A stretch of 64,000 nucleotides of DNA from Zeus faber (lineage: Eukaryota; Chordata; Actinopteri; Zeiformes; Zeidae): contig OY482859.1 in assembly GCA_960531495.1 (NCBI GenBank), forward strand, positions 9,696,161 to 9,760,160, given 5' to 3'. The position numbers and the translations under genes are program-made. Shown in pieces: positions 44,216 through 57,300 of this stretch; positions within the stretch are counted from its first letter, which is position 1; each line of letters begins with the position of its first letter. The notes under the pieces were generated by a model. The model made no database searches, was not told where the DNA came from, and saw only the letters and a program-made list of their open reading frames with translations.

Positions 44216-45607
44216 TAAGAACTTCTGATAACTATAGAGTACTCTATTCAGACCATGTGTAAAAGAAAAATACTTATTGAAACTTTATTTCCTCTCCTTC
44301 AAATTGGACCGTTTCATTACCTCAAAATTCACCAGCACAGAGCTGGTAACAATCGTCCATCACCTTGGGGGTCAACTTGCTAATTTATTTTTTTATTAAT
44401 TTATTCACAAAACATTGTTTCCAATCTCTCTGTTTTAGTTCCGTTTTAGTATCATTTTAGTTTTTTTAGTTCAAAAACATACTCCTGGTCTTATCATCAA
44501 AGAGTGTTTTTTGGAACCAGAAGTAGTTTGCTTACATTCTTGGTGTGGTTACTGCGCTTTCTATCTCTGGTTGCTATTCCTTCCTTCTAACCGTCACTTT
44601 GCAGTGGTGGAGGTGGTTTCAGCAAATTTTGATGGCCAGAAGGTGTGAACGTGTTGCGAAACTGTCTTGTGTGTGATGGCGTAGGCGCCTTCCGCTCAAT
44701 AAACCTGCAGAAATTCTCTAAATGTTTTTTACCTTTTGTCTTTTAGAAAAACTGACAGTTGCTTTTGTTTAGATCTTGGGGAGATCCACTCGAAGCAAAC
44801 TGCTGATTCCTAGTCCATAATCTAGATTTGATACTATAGCTCCTGGACGCCGCTCATAATCTCTCCCCCTGTTCTCCACTTGAGAGTTAATTCTCCCCTC
44901 ATCCCTCCAGTGTGAAATCCTCATAAGGAAGTGGGGATGATGAATAATCTGCGTCACCCTCGTTGGCGTTGTCCTCAGAGTGGTTCTCCATTCATAATTT
45001 AGGGCCCTCCCATTACATCTGATGAAAGCCACTGACCTGAATATACAAAGAGAACAGGCTCCCAGAAGAGCAGCGTTCACACCGCGCAGGCCGCGCCCGC
45101 TGCGCAAGCGTCGCCAGGAAACATCAATACCAACGTGGAGATCTCTGGGACGAGCCCATCCGCCAGGGGAAACGGGGGAACTGCCGAACTTTCTGAGCAG
45201 ATCCATAGCAAATAGATTTGGAGCAGGGGAGGATTTTCGTCAAATGTAGAGTCGACATACTGGTCATGCATTTCGGGGTGGATTGGCTTAAAACAAAATA
45301 TGCACATTGAGAGAATATCCGGACATAGTTTTGATCATGACATCGCAGATGGGATGTTTTACAGCCCAAATATACTTTCTGAACCTGAAAGCAGAGTGTT
45401 TTAATTTCAATCGAAAGGCTTTCACCATGACATGTTAGTTTCCACTGAGGCACCGTGGATGTGTTAGCGTTGTGGGAAGAGGGGAAAGTTGAATTCATGA
45501 CTTATTCCACCACGGCCGTCCCCCCGTCGTGACCCAGAAAATGCTTTTTCCCAAAGGTATTTCAAAAGTGCAAACACACACAATATGCACTCAAACGTTA
45601 TTTAAAG

Positions 45608-45608
45608 T

Positions 45609-45652
<44 letters not shown>
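45608..45652. repeat. (GT)n microsatellite
   Basis: GT repeat with one TTT interruption, running into GCGCACGCACATG. Confidence 0.9.
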
Positions 45653-45656
<4 letters not shown>

Positions 45657-45659
45657 ACG

Positions 45660-48020
45660 CACATGTGTGCTGCAGCAGGTCCTGCAACAATGGAGCAAGC
45701 ATCACACAGTTAACATTGTGTTTCCTCTGGGCCATACATTTTCCGGAGCTGGAACCTCTTTCAATAAGCACGTCTTTGTTCTATAATTGGGTTCTGGGGA
45801 ACAATAGAAAACGCTTACCATAACAAGTAATCTGAACATCAGTACATCATCTCTTTCCCACAATGCACTGCCTTGTAATGAAAACACAAGAAGCAAAGAT
45901 GAAGCCTTGTTTAAATGGTATAGGAGCTATTAATTTAGTTTCATTTGATTTTTTTGGGCTGGGGGTACTGTCTAATTAATATTACATAACTGTTTTTTCC
46001 CTACAAAAACAAGTTTGATGCGCTCCCTTTCCTTACATGTGAAACATGACCAGTGTTCACATTAGATACAGTATATAGGCTGTTTAATCACAGACGAACA
46101 CATTAGTCAGCGTGTTTGCCCGAGGCACAGCCCGTTTTCATACTGCATCATTTGCTGCGATATCCTCCCAAAGCCCTTCAAACTGGTTTTGCTGAGTGCT
46201 TTCTTGTTGCACAAAGAAAAATATTATACATTCTCTGAATTTCACAGCACAGCCATTCACATCAAAGTTCCCTAAAACAAGCTGGTCTTAAAGGTGCATT
46301 ATTTTATATTTATGGACTTTTGGTATTAGTTACCTGTACAAATTCTAATGTGAAACTCTCAGACTGTCCCTGGTCTGTTGCGGCGCCATTTTGAGTGGAC
46401 CACAGGCGTATCATATACTGTACATCCACGTCATAAAAAAAACCCCAAAAAACATATGATGTACATCAAGTGCGTCAAAACCTTGTGGATTTCCGTTACT
46501 GTAGTCCATTTGTGACTATTCATGAATACTATTAATTTCATGAAATTAATTAGATTGATTCAAATCTTAAATGATGTTTGGGTTGTGACTCAATGACAGA
46601 TCATTATAGACAGATATGGAACCTGAGGCTAGAACAGATGACAACCACTGACCTGTTCGCCCCATCTATCGCTCTGAACACTTTTTTTCCTTGAAAGCAG
46701 TAAAATGGCAGACTTGGTTACGAAACACGTTGAAAGAAGCAAGGACCCAAAAGTGTTGTTTGCATAAATATAAAACTATGTCAGAAAAAAAGGGATAAAA
46801 CTAGGATCCATAGTGGACTAGCTTTCATAAGACAGAGAGCTCTCATGAAGGTGAATTACTCTACTTGGATTCCTTTGTATTGGTACTTGATATTCATGGT
46901 TTATTTTGGTCAGGTGCGATAGGCAACTGCCCCCTCTAGTGGTCAAGAAAAAATAGCGATTGAAAGTGGAGCAAGAGAAAGATAACCATCCTGTGCTTTC
47001 ACCGTGCCACATGAGTCATCTTGGATTATGAGTCATTTTGCACCTTTCTCAACACAAGCCCAATCTCAACACACCTACAGACTGAAACTTTTCAGAGACT
47101 GAGGTTACACAGTCAGCACGGCAGCGGTGAAGTACAGTAAAAATGGGACAGCGTCTTTATTTTGGTGAAGTCCCGAGTGAATCGACAGATGTCATGAGAT
47201 CAGACGTGATGCATCAGGGGTGCACATGATGCTAGCGAGCTGCAAGGTGCCGTTAACGTTGTTGATAGCTGTCCAGAACGAAAATAACTAAAATACTTTT
47301 GCGATTTTGCTGAATGCTGTCAAAGCACCGTTATATCTTGGCTTCAAGATGTGCTGCAGTCTAGACCGAATGCTATGAATTATATAATATTTGACGTTTG
47401 ACACATTTGACTTCAGAGCTCAATAAAGAAAGTTAAAATTCAATCATTTCCCTATAGATAACTGTGGAAGTCTCTACCCACTGGTAGGGGTTTAGGGAGG
47501 TAGACCTAGAGTCTTTCTGGCGGTGGTTTGCCAACATGGCAGGAGTTTTCATCATAAACTTGAACAGAAAGGTTCACTGGCCAAAAAGATGAATAATTAA
47601 TGAATAATGATTTCGGGCGCAGGAGGAATGACGTTCCGCTCTGGTTCCCGGTCGGCTGACGAGCCCGTGCGCTGATCCCTCTCTGCAAGACAGACAAACA
47701 TTAAGAAAGCTCCTTTCCCCGAGTCGGACCAATAAGGTCGGGCTGATCGCCCGACTTGAGGCCACTGGGCGGCCGCAGAAAAGGAAGCCATGCCGGCGTC
47801 TACAGCCGTGGTTCGACCATGGCCCTTGGTCCGCCACAATAACACTTTTGGTTATCTGCCTCATAATAATAGTAAAGGGGCAGAGTAGAAGTATTAATAT
47901 AGGGAGGGAAACAACAAGTAACATCCACACAAGGAGAATAATAACTTTAATGAGGAACATTTGGAATCCTAAAATGAGTTACAAAGATCTCGATGCATGT
48001 ACACATATGCTTCCAAAGAC
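45660..48020. other. Non-coding stretch, no gene seen
   Basis: AT-rich, with no exon, RNA gene or clear mobile element that I can support. Confidence 0.45.
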
Positions 48021-48021
48021 A

Positions 48022-48028
<7 letters not shown>

Positions 48029-48095
<67 letters not shown>
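48029..48095. repeat. (CA)n microsatellite
   Basis: About 33 CA units. Nothing else is recognisable between 48100 and 49080. Confidence 0.95.
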
Positions 48096-48097
<2 letters not shown>

Positions 48098-49079
48098 AGC
48101 ACTCAACTCAGGTTTAATCAAGTAAACTTCATCTGAAGTTGCAGCCACTCTTTGAAATAGATGCCTCTGTGCCATTATAGGGAAATAATTGTGGCCACTT
48201 TTCATCCCCCGCACAATTAGTCTCTCTTCTGTGAAGTCGTTTGTTGGATAAAGGACAAGAGCAGACAGAACCTTTGTCACTTTAATCATCCCCTCTGTTT
48301 TTTTTTTCAGATTGGAAGGGACTGAGTTCCCAACAGTTGAATGTCAACAACTCCACAGGTTTTTCCCCCCTTTTTTATTTTAACAATTGCACTGCTCTTT
48401 TGTGTCTACACACTGTAACACCCCCAACTACATCCATGGGACCTTGCACACCCCAGGGTTTTATTCGGGACAGCATGCGACAAGCGTCAGGTAAAAGTAA
48501 CTTAATAACAATGAAACAAAATGTGAGCAGGATAGAACATTGATAGTCCCAGGCCTTATTAAAATGTTGGTTCCCATCGTTATAACTATTCATACTGTAG
48601 CATCAACATCGCTAAACGCTTTACTGTTGAGAAACGTACCACTCTGCTGCAGCTTTTTACTGTACTTCAATGCAGTCCAATGGGGCGAACGTTGAAGCCT
48701 TATGTTAATTCTCCTTTTCGAAAACATGATGCTCACATACGTCTTAGTGTATTTTCTGAATATGAAGTTTGAACAGTAATATCACATTCTATTTAAAATG
48801 AGTTTTTGCAATCTCTGCGGTACATTCAAACCCTTCAAACAGCAGGTTTTCAGTAGGAAGCGATGCAACTTCACATTTCTCTTACAATAACACAGATGCG
48901 GCCCAAAGAGCTGCGATAGGGAAGTGCAAAAGAGTTGATTAAACCGTGGAAAAGATAATAAAATGCACGGTTTTCATATGACAGTATTAGTTGCTGCCAG
49001 TGTACTATCCAGTAAACACAGACACACACAGACTTAGAAAATGTAAAGTGTTAGGCTCACTGACTTCTTATGTGAACCC

Positions 49080-49455
49080 ATAAGCGTGACACAAAAAATC
49101 AGGTAAGAAGTCAAAGTCCACAAGGTTTATTCCAAAAAACAGGCAGGGGTCAAAACCAGGAGATCAGTCAGAGAAGGCAAACTTGTCTGGCAGGGAACAG
49201 GCAGAGAATCGGAGTCCAGGGAATCAGGCAGAGGTTCACACAGAAGGTACAGGAATCAGGTAGTAGTGTGGGAAAGCTCAGCATAAGGCAAGAAACAAAT
49301 TTTGCAGAGAAAGGGAGATGGACTGGTATTTATACTGAGGGCCTAAGGCGGGAATGAGCAGGCGGGAGAAACCAGGTGAAGGGAGTGACAGCAAAGCAAA
49401 AGGGAGTGGGTGGATCCTAAATAACATGGGGGTTAGTGACATGGCATGAGGAAAT
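49080..49455 (-). mobile_element. Possible LTR-retrotransposon relic
   Basis: The stretch rich in CAGG and AGTC motifs (GGCAGGGGTCAAAACCAGGA and on) resembles a single LTR of a fish Gypsy-type element read on the minus strand, from memory of such sequences. No internal region or partner repeat was seen. It is an old, degraded fossil; the family call is tentative. Confidence 0.3.
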
Positions 49456-50724
49456 GACCAGATGAAAATAAAGGGTTTCATAAAAATTCTGTTCTTGGTA
49501 ATGCCAATTTCACTACAATAAAATAAAAAGTATAATATATATTTAAAATCAGAAGTTAATATTGTACAAACAAAGCAAAACACCACAAATGGAACCACAC
49601 GTACAATAATGAAGAAAAAAGCAATCAGTGTCAATAATTAGTCAGTGACTCGACATTGGGTAACTATCAAGGGATTTACGACTAAATAATGTCTTAATGT
49701 AATTAATGTAATAAAATTAACTTTCGAGGGAAAATCTTCCTGGTTTACAATTAGAGTAATGAAAAATAGAATTAAAAAAAACAATTGCTTGAAGGGATAC
49801 AACCATCTGTGTCATTAAAATGACTTTTCTTTTTTTTAACTCAAAGTGTATTTATAGCATTTGAAATTAACCTAATAAAATTGTGTATTGAGGAGTAACA
49901 CACTTTACTTTTGTATTTTGTGAGAGCTGTAATAAAAAAAATGATTACTGGAATTACGCAGAGAAAATAAAATGGGTATCGTTAAAGAGTTCATTAATGA
50001 GCCCATGAATCTTTGTTACAGCTTGGATGTTTAGAGGTGATTTTGATTATACCAGATCCTAACATTAATGTCTAAACCAGATCATTGTTTATTGATATCT
50101 GCAGGGAAATCCGACCATCTATGCAGCAGAGAGACAACAGGTAAGAGTGGTAAGATATGATACCCCTCACTAATAATAATAACAACAATAATAATATCAT
50201 TATAGCTGCAGGCAGCAATACGTGGAGTCCAAGGTAGCTCGTCCTTTGTTAAAGTTGAAAGGATGAGTGTGCTTTGGCTCTCTGTTTCAGTGTGTTTTGT
50301 GACTGCAGAAGTTCATTTGTTCCGTTTAATCCAATTGTCTTCTGGTAATACTTTTTTTTTTTCAAATATAATAAAGGTTAATAGTAATAAAATAAAACGT
50401 TTACTTTTATGTGTTTAAGAATTTGTATCTTTTATTCCTTTAATTAAAGTCCAGTTGCGAGTATATCTGACACGTGATCTGTTCACACCATCTGTGCCAT
50501 CTTGGTGTTGGCGATTGTTGATGACAAACCTCTTCCACAATGCTGAACCGCCCCTCTGGATAAACTCGAGCAACACCATGTTGGAACTGCCCCGAATACA
50601 AATTTTATTCAGCTTGTCTGAGTGCGGCCATGAGCTCCACTTACCACTGACCTCAGTTTTTTATTAACAAAAGCAATAAGGCTTCCACCCCTTCGGGCTA
50701 AACCCTAATAATAATAATAACAAT

Positions 50725-50725
50725 G

Positions 50726-50770
<45 letters not shown>

Positions 50771-50800
50771 AATAATACTACTACTACTACTACTACTATT
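50725..50800. repeat. (TTA)n and (ACT)n microsatellites
   Basis: (ATT)n at about 50727-50768, then (ACT)n at 50779-50798. The interval 49460-50725 is AT-rich and holds no supported gene; 50203-50240 carries the short repeat motif shared with 26131. Confidence 0.85.
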
Positions 50801-51081
50801 AATAATAAAAATATTGTTATTAATATTATAATTCTTATTTATTTCTTTTAACCTGTGTTGTCAGCATGCAACACAGAGTATTTGTATGCCATTGCATCTA
50901 GGAAAGAGTTAATCTGCAGTTCAACTTCTCAACTTGCAATACAACTCTTTACTAATCATCAAGAGCTGCTGCAGTAACTCTGTTCTGAAAGAAAAGGAGA
51001 TGGATATAACCAAGAGGGTGTTTGGAGGTGTGTTCAAAACAGGTGCTGATGGTGTGTGTGTGTGTACCTGTGATGAGTCCG

Positions 51082-51191
<110 letters not shown>

Positions 51192-51194
51192 GTG

Positions 51195-51665
51195 CCACCC
51201 CTTAGTCCCGCAGCCATATAGACACTCCATGACCGCAGGAATGCTCTGAGCACAACGCCCTGCAGTCACAGAAGACACCCCCCAGCCCCCAGAGAAGCAG
51301 CAAGCAACACCCAGGCACCGCCCGAGGAACATAAACCAGTCCCAGAGAGCGTGAGGAGACCCTGCACCCCTGAAGCGCAAGTATACACCCCAACCCTATG
51401 TGCAGGCATAAGACACACCCGCACGTGCAGAATCCGGTCTGCAGGCGCCAGGTCCCATGCCAATAGACCGACACCCTGCCAGAACTGCCCACCCTGCAGG
51501 CGAGCTGGCGGGGCCCCCATACCCACTTGTGTGGGCCGCGATATCGCAACCGGCTATATGCTCCACCTGGCCACAGGCCCCGAGCACCCACCCACGTAGC
51601 CGAGTGTGCATGGCATGGTGCAGGACACCCTGATGTCAGCCCCTCCTGCGCCAAAGCCTGCAGAC
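51195..51665. mobile_element. GC-rich block, probable non-LTR retroelement fragment
   Basis: A sharply bounded C-rich block in AT-rich surroundings, directly after a long GT tract. The plus strand has many CACCC, CAGCCC and GCACCC motifs. Open frames on both strands lack any family resemblance. The composition and some motifs (CCCAGAGAGCG) recall untranslated parts of fish LINEs, from memory. It and 51955-52330 may be parts of one element. Confidence 0.35.
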
Positions 51666-51954
51666 AGCCAGATTGATAATAATTATTAAGAGCTACTTTG
51701 GCTATTGGCTATAAAACTATAAAATATGGATAACGGAGGTCTATTGAATACAGGATTTTGTGCAGGAGATGTATATTAAAAAAATACCCTTAAAAAGTCA
51801 AGTATTATGCAGAAGTGCTTGGAATATAAGGTACTATGAGTGTAATAAATGCATAAAAAATACATAATAAAATAATATATATCATATACAGATTATTATT
51901 ATAATATATATATATTTTTATTGTTATTATTATTATTATAAATATTAACTTGCC

Positions 51955-52051
51955 ACTGGTGTAGAAGGTCGGTATTATGTCGTGGCGCCTTCAAGCAGCG
52001 GAAAGGGCCCAGAAGCCCCTCGAACTCCAAATACTGACCTTCTACACCAGT
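51955..52051. repeat. 22-bp inverted repeat, 53-bp spacer
   Basis: Arm 51955-51976 (ACTGGTGTAGAAGGTCGGTA and on) pairs with 52030-52051 at 21 of 22 positions. It sits at the start of a second C-rich segment that contains the CA repeat 52105-52168. Confidence 0.85.
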
Positions 52052-52103
52052 ACCAATGGGGATAAGTCATGTACACTCACCGGTGGTCATCTTACACACA
52101 CAT

Positions 52104-52104
<1 letters not shown>

Positions 52105-52168
<64 letters not shown>
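52105..52168. repeat. (CA)n microsatellite
   Basis: About 32 CA units. A short (CA)n also lies at 53608-53626. Confidence 0.95.
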
Positions 52169-52172
<4 letters not shown>

Positions 52173-52599
52173 CACAAGCACACACCACCACACCTGCTTC
52201 GAGTGCACCCCAGCACCCTCCTGGTTGCATTCCTCTCCTTTCCTCCCTCATTTACTGCCATAGCTATGAGAGGAAGAGGCCACGTGACCAGTTGTAGTTC
52301 CAGTTTTCCTGGACCTAATTAACTGTTTTTCAATACATGTCCAATGTTTATGTTTTTGTGTAAATGTTGTTTGTTTCTATGTTTATTTGTCTCCTCTGTG
52401 ATGATTGTCCCCCTCTTGGAGTAGTGATCAGTTGTTTATAGACATGATAAATAGTTCTCCGAAGAGAGGGGTTGGTGGTGGTTCCAAAAAAATAAAAATA
52501 AAAAATAAATATTAGCTTGCCAGACACTAACAAAATAAACTGGGTCTTGAATTGGATCTTATATGATGTTTTTTTTCTATTCAAACACAATCAATAGCT

Positions 52600-55200
52600 T
52601 CATTTTGTAATTTCCACTATTTTCCACTCGTTATTTTATCAGAAAATGTGACAATTTTCAGGGCTTGTCAGTCACTCCTGCTCAGTCGCCCTGTTTAACA
52701 CTGCAGTTTGACCCCCGCCCCCCCTGCCAATTCTAGTAAAAAAACTGACTTGCTCTGGCGTGTATTGTTTTGGAAAATAAATCAGTCGGCTCCTTCCATT
52801 TCATGCACTCACAACATCATTTGTTTCCCCTTTTAACTCAATTATTGTCGCTTAGTTCATGTGCGGGACAACAATGACCTGTAATGACAACACATCGAGG
52901 CCCTTCCCTCCTTCTGCTGCGCGATTAAAAGGATTTCGGGGGAATTTACGCCCAGAGCGCTGTTATGTTTGTCAAATAAGTCAAATACAAGCGAGCATAT
53001 TCTTCTGCTCGCTTCTCTGGCACCCCATCTCCGCCTCTTCCTGCCTTGAAAATAAGCTTTGGGGTAATTGTGTCATTGTGTCAAATGGCACAAGGGGGAA
53101 AATGATAATCCTCTAAATTCCATTCAGCTTTGCTGCTGTTTCTTTCTGGTGTGGATCAAGAACACTAAACTGTTGAAAGGGCAATTTAGGAATAAATACC
53201 GTAGATCTTGAATGCTTGATAATCCTAATCTCACTGCTGTTGTCAAATAAATCAGGTATGACTGTAAGCTATTTTGTCAGAATGTTCTAGAGCCGTGCAT
53301 GTAGAGTAGTGTCACATTAAAAAGTGGTTTTATTGTAATTAATCCACTGGCACTGTGAATAGTATAATCACCAATAATGTTCACCTACGACCCTTTTCTC
53401 TGTCCATCATTCAAACATCTTTCACCGAAAAGTTAATGTTGTAATCCATAACAAAAAATCCCATATTTTATCCTTTTTTTTAGCTGGCATTTTATAAGAA
53501 ACAGTCTGGCTAACAGTCTAGGTAATTGGACCTGGGATCAGGGTGGCTGTATACCTGTTGCTCATAAGAGCAATCAACGAGCTACAGGTAAAACCCCCAT
53601 CCCCCCACACACACACACACACACACAGGAGAGGAGCCCTTGTCATGACATCCAAGATTCAAGATTCATTTTTTATTTGTCACATACATATACATATATA
53701 TACATCCATTGCCTGTGTCTCTGTGTCGGAGGGCCCTGAAAATGGCACTTGGGTGGCGTGTGGCAGGTAAGACTGCCACACAGTCATTCAGTGGATTGTG
53801 TTATTTCATGTGCTCTTCTATATGCTGTTTCTATTGTTGGGGGCGGGGTCCGCCGCCTCTCCCGACAGGAATACATGCATAAGAAATGAAAGTTAGCTGC
53901 TGTGAACAGCCTTGGATGAAAAAGCATCCCCACCACCTCAATTGACCAAGAAAGACAAAAACAAAACAATCAAGGGATGTCGCAAAGAAATGTTGCAGTT
54001 CTTGATGGAATTCTGGGGCTTGTAGTGTAATCCACCCAACACAGACAAACGTACGGATTACCACTTTAAAGTGATGTGGACGATATGTCGAATATTCAAC
54101 TGCTTATATGTTCCTTATCTAGGTTGAAAGGTCCCACACAAGTGCAAGGACGGTTTTTTCTCGCTTCTAGATTTTCCCCGTTTACTTTGTTTACAGCCTC
54201 AGAAATGCACCTCCAAAAACATTCCTTTCATCAATAATTGATGGCCTATTTTGTACTACGGAGCTTTTACTACTGCCTTTTTTGATATAGAGCATTGAGT
54301 TGCTGATATTGCCGATGGGGGGAAAAACAAATAAATAAATAAAAAATCAGCCTTGTGAATAATTTAGTGTTAATCATTTTTAGGGCCAGATGTTTTTTTC
54401 TAACGCACTGCAACTGTCAATTAGTCGATCAAGTATCATCTAGTGTACCATTGTCTGCTGAAACCTGATCTGCTTTTAAATGGACTCATATTACAGGGGC
54501 AGCAGTGAGCAAGGGGGAAGGAACCATTTTCAATTACACGTCAGCGACATTTGACTGACAGTCGGGCACAATTTGATCAGGCTTTTACTTTAATTGCTTG
54601 CATTTCATTAAGTGTAATCATTCATCGGGGAAATTTAATCGCTCAGGATTCAGCAACACAGTGTGTTGGTTCAGGAATAGGCCAGCAGTCATTAGAATAC
54701 ATTCAATTAGGCGCTGAGAGGTTCCAGTCACACAATGTATACAGGAAGCCACCGAGTAGCTTAATTAGTCAAAGGTTAGAGTCTGAGGCTTTTCTATAAA
54801 CGCTCCCCCTACAAGTAACAATCATTTAGGTTTTCAAAGAAGAAGATGAAGAAGAGAAAGGAGAACCCAAACGCTCATCGTCACTTGAAATGGAAAAGCG
54901 ATTAAATTTCTATTCAACGATTTTTCTACGATCATAATCATAATACCTGCTTCATGTTTAAAAGGAATAAATCAAATCCCTGATGGATTAATTTAAGTTT
55001 ACTGTGAGAGGGCAGATAGTTGACTAAAGCTGAGAGTTAAACAAATTAAAAGAGAAATAAGAGAGACCATGGAAAAGATGAATTATTATATTTTCTTGGC
55101 AGATATAAATATTTATTAGTAGTAGTGCTACTACTTTCATTATTATGATTATGATTATAATTATTATTATTATTATTCAAGAGGTTTTATTTATTATATT
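52600..55200. other. Non-coding stretch, no gene seen
   Basis: 52620-53160 and 54480-54830 are unique-looking, free of simple repeats and balanced in composition, as conserved non-coding elements often are. Conservation cannot be judged from one sequence. 53650-53700 resembles a short retroelement tail (CAAGATTCAAGATTC). (ATT)n-like DNA lies at 55130-55180. Confidence 0.4.
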
Positions 55201-55284
55201 ATTATATCATTACCCTATTGTTTTTGTTTGTTGTTTTTATTATTATTAGTTTTTTAAATTGTATTTATAATTTTTCCCGTTGAA

Positions 55285-57300
55285 AGTGTCTGGCGCACAG
55301 CAACCGCTGAACCCACAGACATGAATGAAGTGTCGTTGGATTCGGGGCAGGTCTGACATTTTGTGGTCCAAGCTTGATCCACATTGATCCATTTTTGGAG
55401 CAGAAATTAGTGCGAGCACCAATGCTAATCTACCGGAAGTAGCCAAACGTCATCCAATTTGTTACATATTTACAGGTTGCGGCTCTGGGGGGGCTTTCGC
55501 ATGGGGGCAAGGTGCGCGGTGCACTGCGGTCTAGACTCCATTGGTGTGTATTGGTTGATTCGCTCAGGATCTTAGACGAGAGGGAGCCGATGCTGCGTTC
55601 TATGGGAACTCGGAAAATTGTAACTCGTGTTGGTAGGAGGTAATTTTGCCTTCCATGGGAACCCTGAAAATGTGTTTGAACTGATGGTGTCAGTTCCGAC
55701 ATGCCATCGTCCAAGTTCAAGTCACATCGCACGCATCAGGTTAAGTTCTACAAAATTTAAGCCAAATAACATCACAGAATTTATAGACATTCCAGAGTCA
55801 TCATGTATACGATCATACTGAATTATAATTACTGGTAAGAATAACCATAAGCAATTACATAATACAAGGAATGTGTATTTGTGATGTCTCATAGAAGCCC
55901 AAATTCCAAGGCAGCGACAAATCAAACGTGCAGCTTTAGAGGTCAGCCACTCTCCTGTTAAAAGAAAGACTAAAATACTTTCTGAAACCTCTGAACAAAA
56001 CTCTGAAAACTCTGGAAAAAACTTGAAAGTGAGGACTGCAAAAAAACTACAAAAAACGACTAGAAAGACGCCTACAGAAGTTGCTATGACAACATCTAAT
56101 ACAAAGTATTAGATGAAGATGAAGTTCCTTTAAATACACCCGTTTACTCCCCACATCTCGGTGATAAGAGGCTGGCTGGAGAGTCCAGGAAAAAGCAGTG
56201 TGCAGCTTTCAGTTTGACAGCGCTACTTAAGAGCAAGACCCAAAATGTTTTGACATGGACAGCAAGTGACCTAGATGATGTTTTGATAGGAGGAATTAGC
56301 TTTTATCAGGACACGGAAACATCTGGTAGCATAAAAGACAGTGTTTTGGGAAAAGATTATATTGCAATATCAGAATTGCCAAGGCAACATACTTTATGTC
56401 GATTGATATTTTATCTCTGGTCTTTTTGTGAATTAAAACATTGTATTCTGTTACAACCCTGTGTTAGATGCAGCGTGTTGGTCCGTCGTGGTACTTTGCG
56501 GGATTTGCAGCACTGGTAAGATACAAAATCAACGAGTTCATGATGAGTTCATATTCTCGGAAAGAATCAGAAAAATAGTATCCTGAAAATTGTAAATAAT
56601 CCCGTAAAAACATGAACCCTTTTCCGGTGTCACGCAAGCGTAACCCTTCGGAAAACTTGGACACGAAAAAACATTAATCCACAGAAAGTCTTCCCCACGT
56701 CAAGTCGAGTCCCCGTAACTGGGAATGAATGATGCGTCCATGGACTAGGAACTAGTCGGGAAAACTAGAAGCTGTGAAACTGTAATTACAATTATTAATT
56801 AATTAACATTTATTTATTATGTTTGTGAAATCACATGTATTTATTATGATCGCTGTATAACATAATTACAAAGTTTGTGTTAATTATTGTTCCAGGTGCC
56901 GAAAAATAGCCGAAGGTCTCAGGCAATAATGAAGCTATTGTTCAAAAATCCAGCCTTAGAGGTCAGTCACACTGTTCTAAAAGAAACCACTCAAGGAAAA
57001 AAATGTGAAAATAACCATGAAAAATAAAAAAAATTAAAAAACCTGGAAAATAAAATATAAAAAAAATTATATTGAAATGATATGTATGACAAAAGTTATT
57101 GTCAATGAGAAGCCTTTAAATGTAAATGTTGTTTCCCCATATGTATTGGTGTTATGAGGCTCATCTGATCGGGATGACTCACAGTTTGGAGGGTCCAGGA
57201 GCAAGCAATGTTTGCACATTGCAATTTGTCACTAACACGACTAAAATGGACCCCGTGTATTGCCGCCTGCAGCTATATATATTATTATAATTATTATTAT
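55285..57300 (+). repeat. Copy 3 of the dispersed repeat family, with internal duplication
   Basis: 55345-55410 aligns with 640-690 and 34178-34250. 55586-55625 (GATGCTGCGTTCTATGGGAA) matches 917 and 35322. 57236-57257 (ACACGACTAAAATGGACCCC) matches the end of copy 1. Within the copy, 55915-55970 (TTTAGAGGTCAGCCACTCTC) matches 56942-56990, and 56150-56215 matches 57137-57230, so an inner part is repeated about 1 kb apart. 56700-56785 weakly resembles 37015-37105. No coding frame is supported. Confidence 0.4.

Noticed and set aside
51202-51654. 150-codon Cys/Gly/Trp-rich open frame on the minus strand
   Set aside because: Explained by the C-rich block; the plus strand is open too and neither resembles a protein family.
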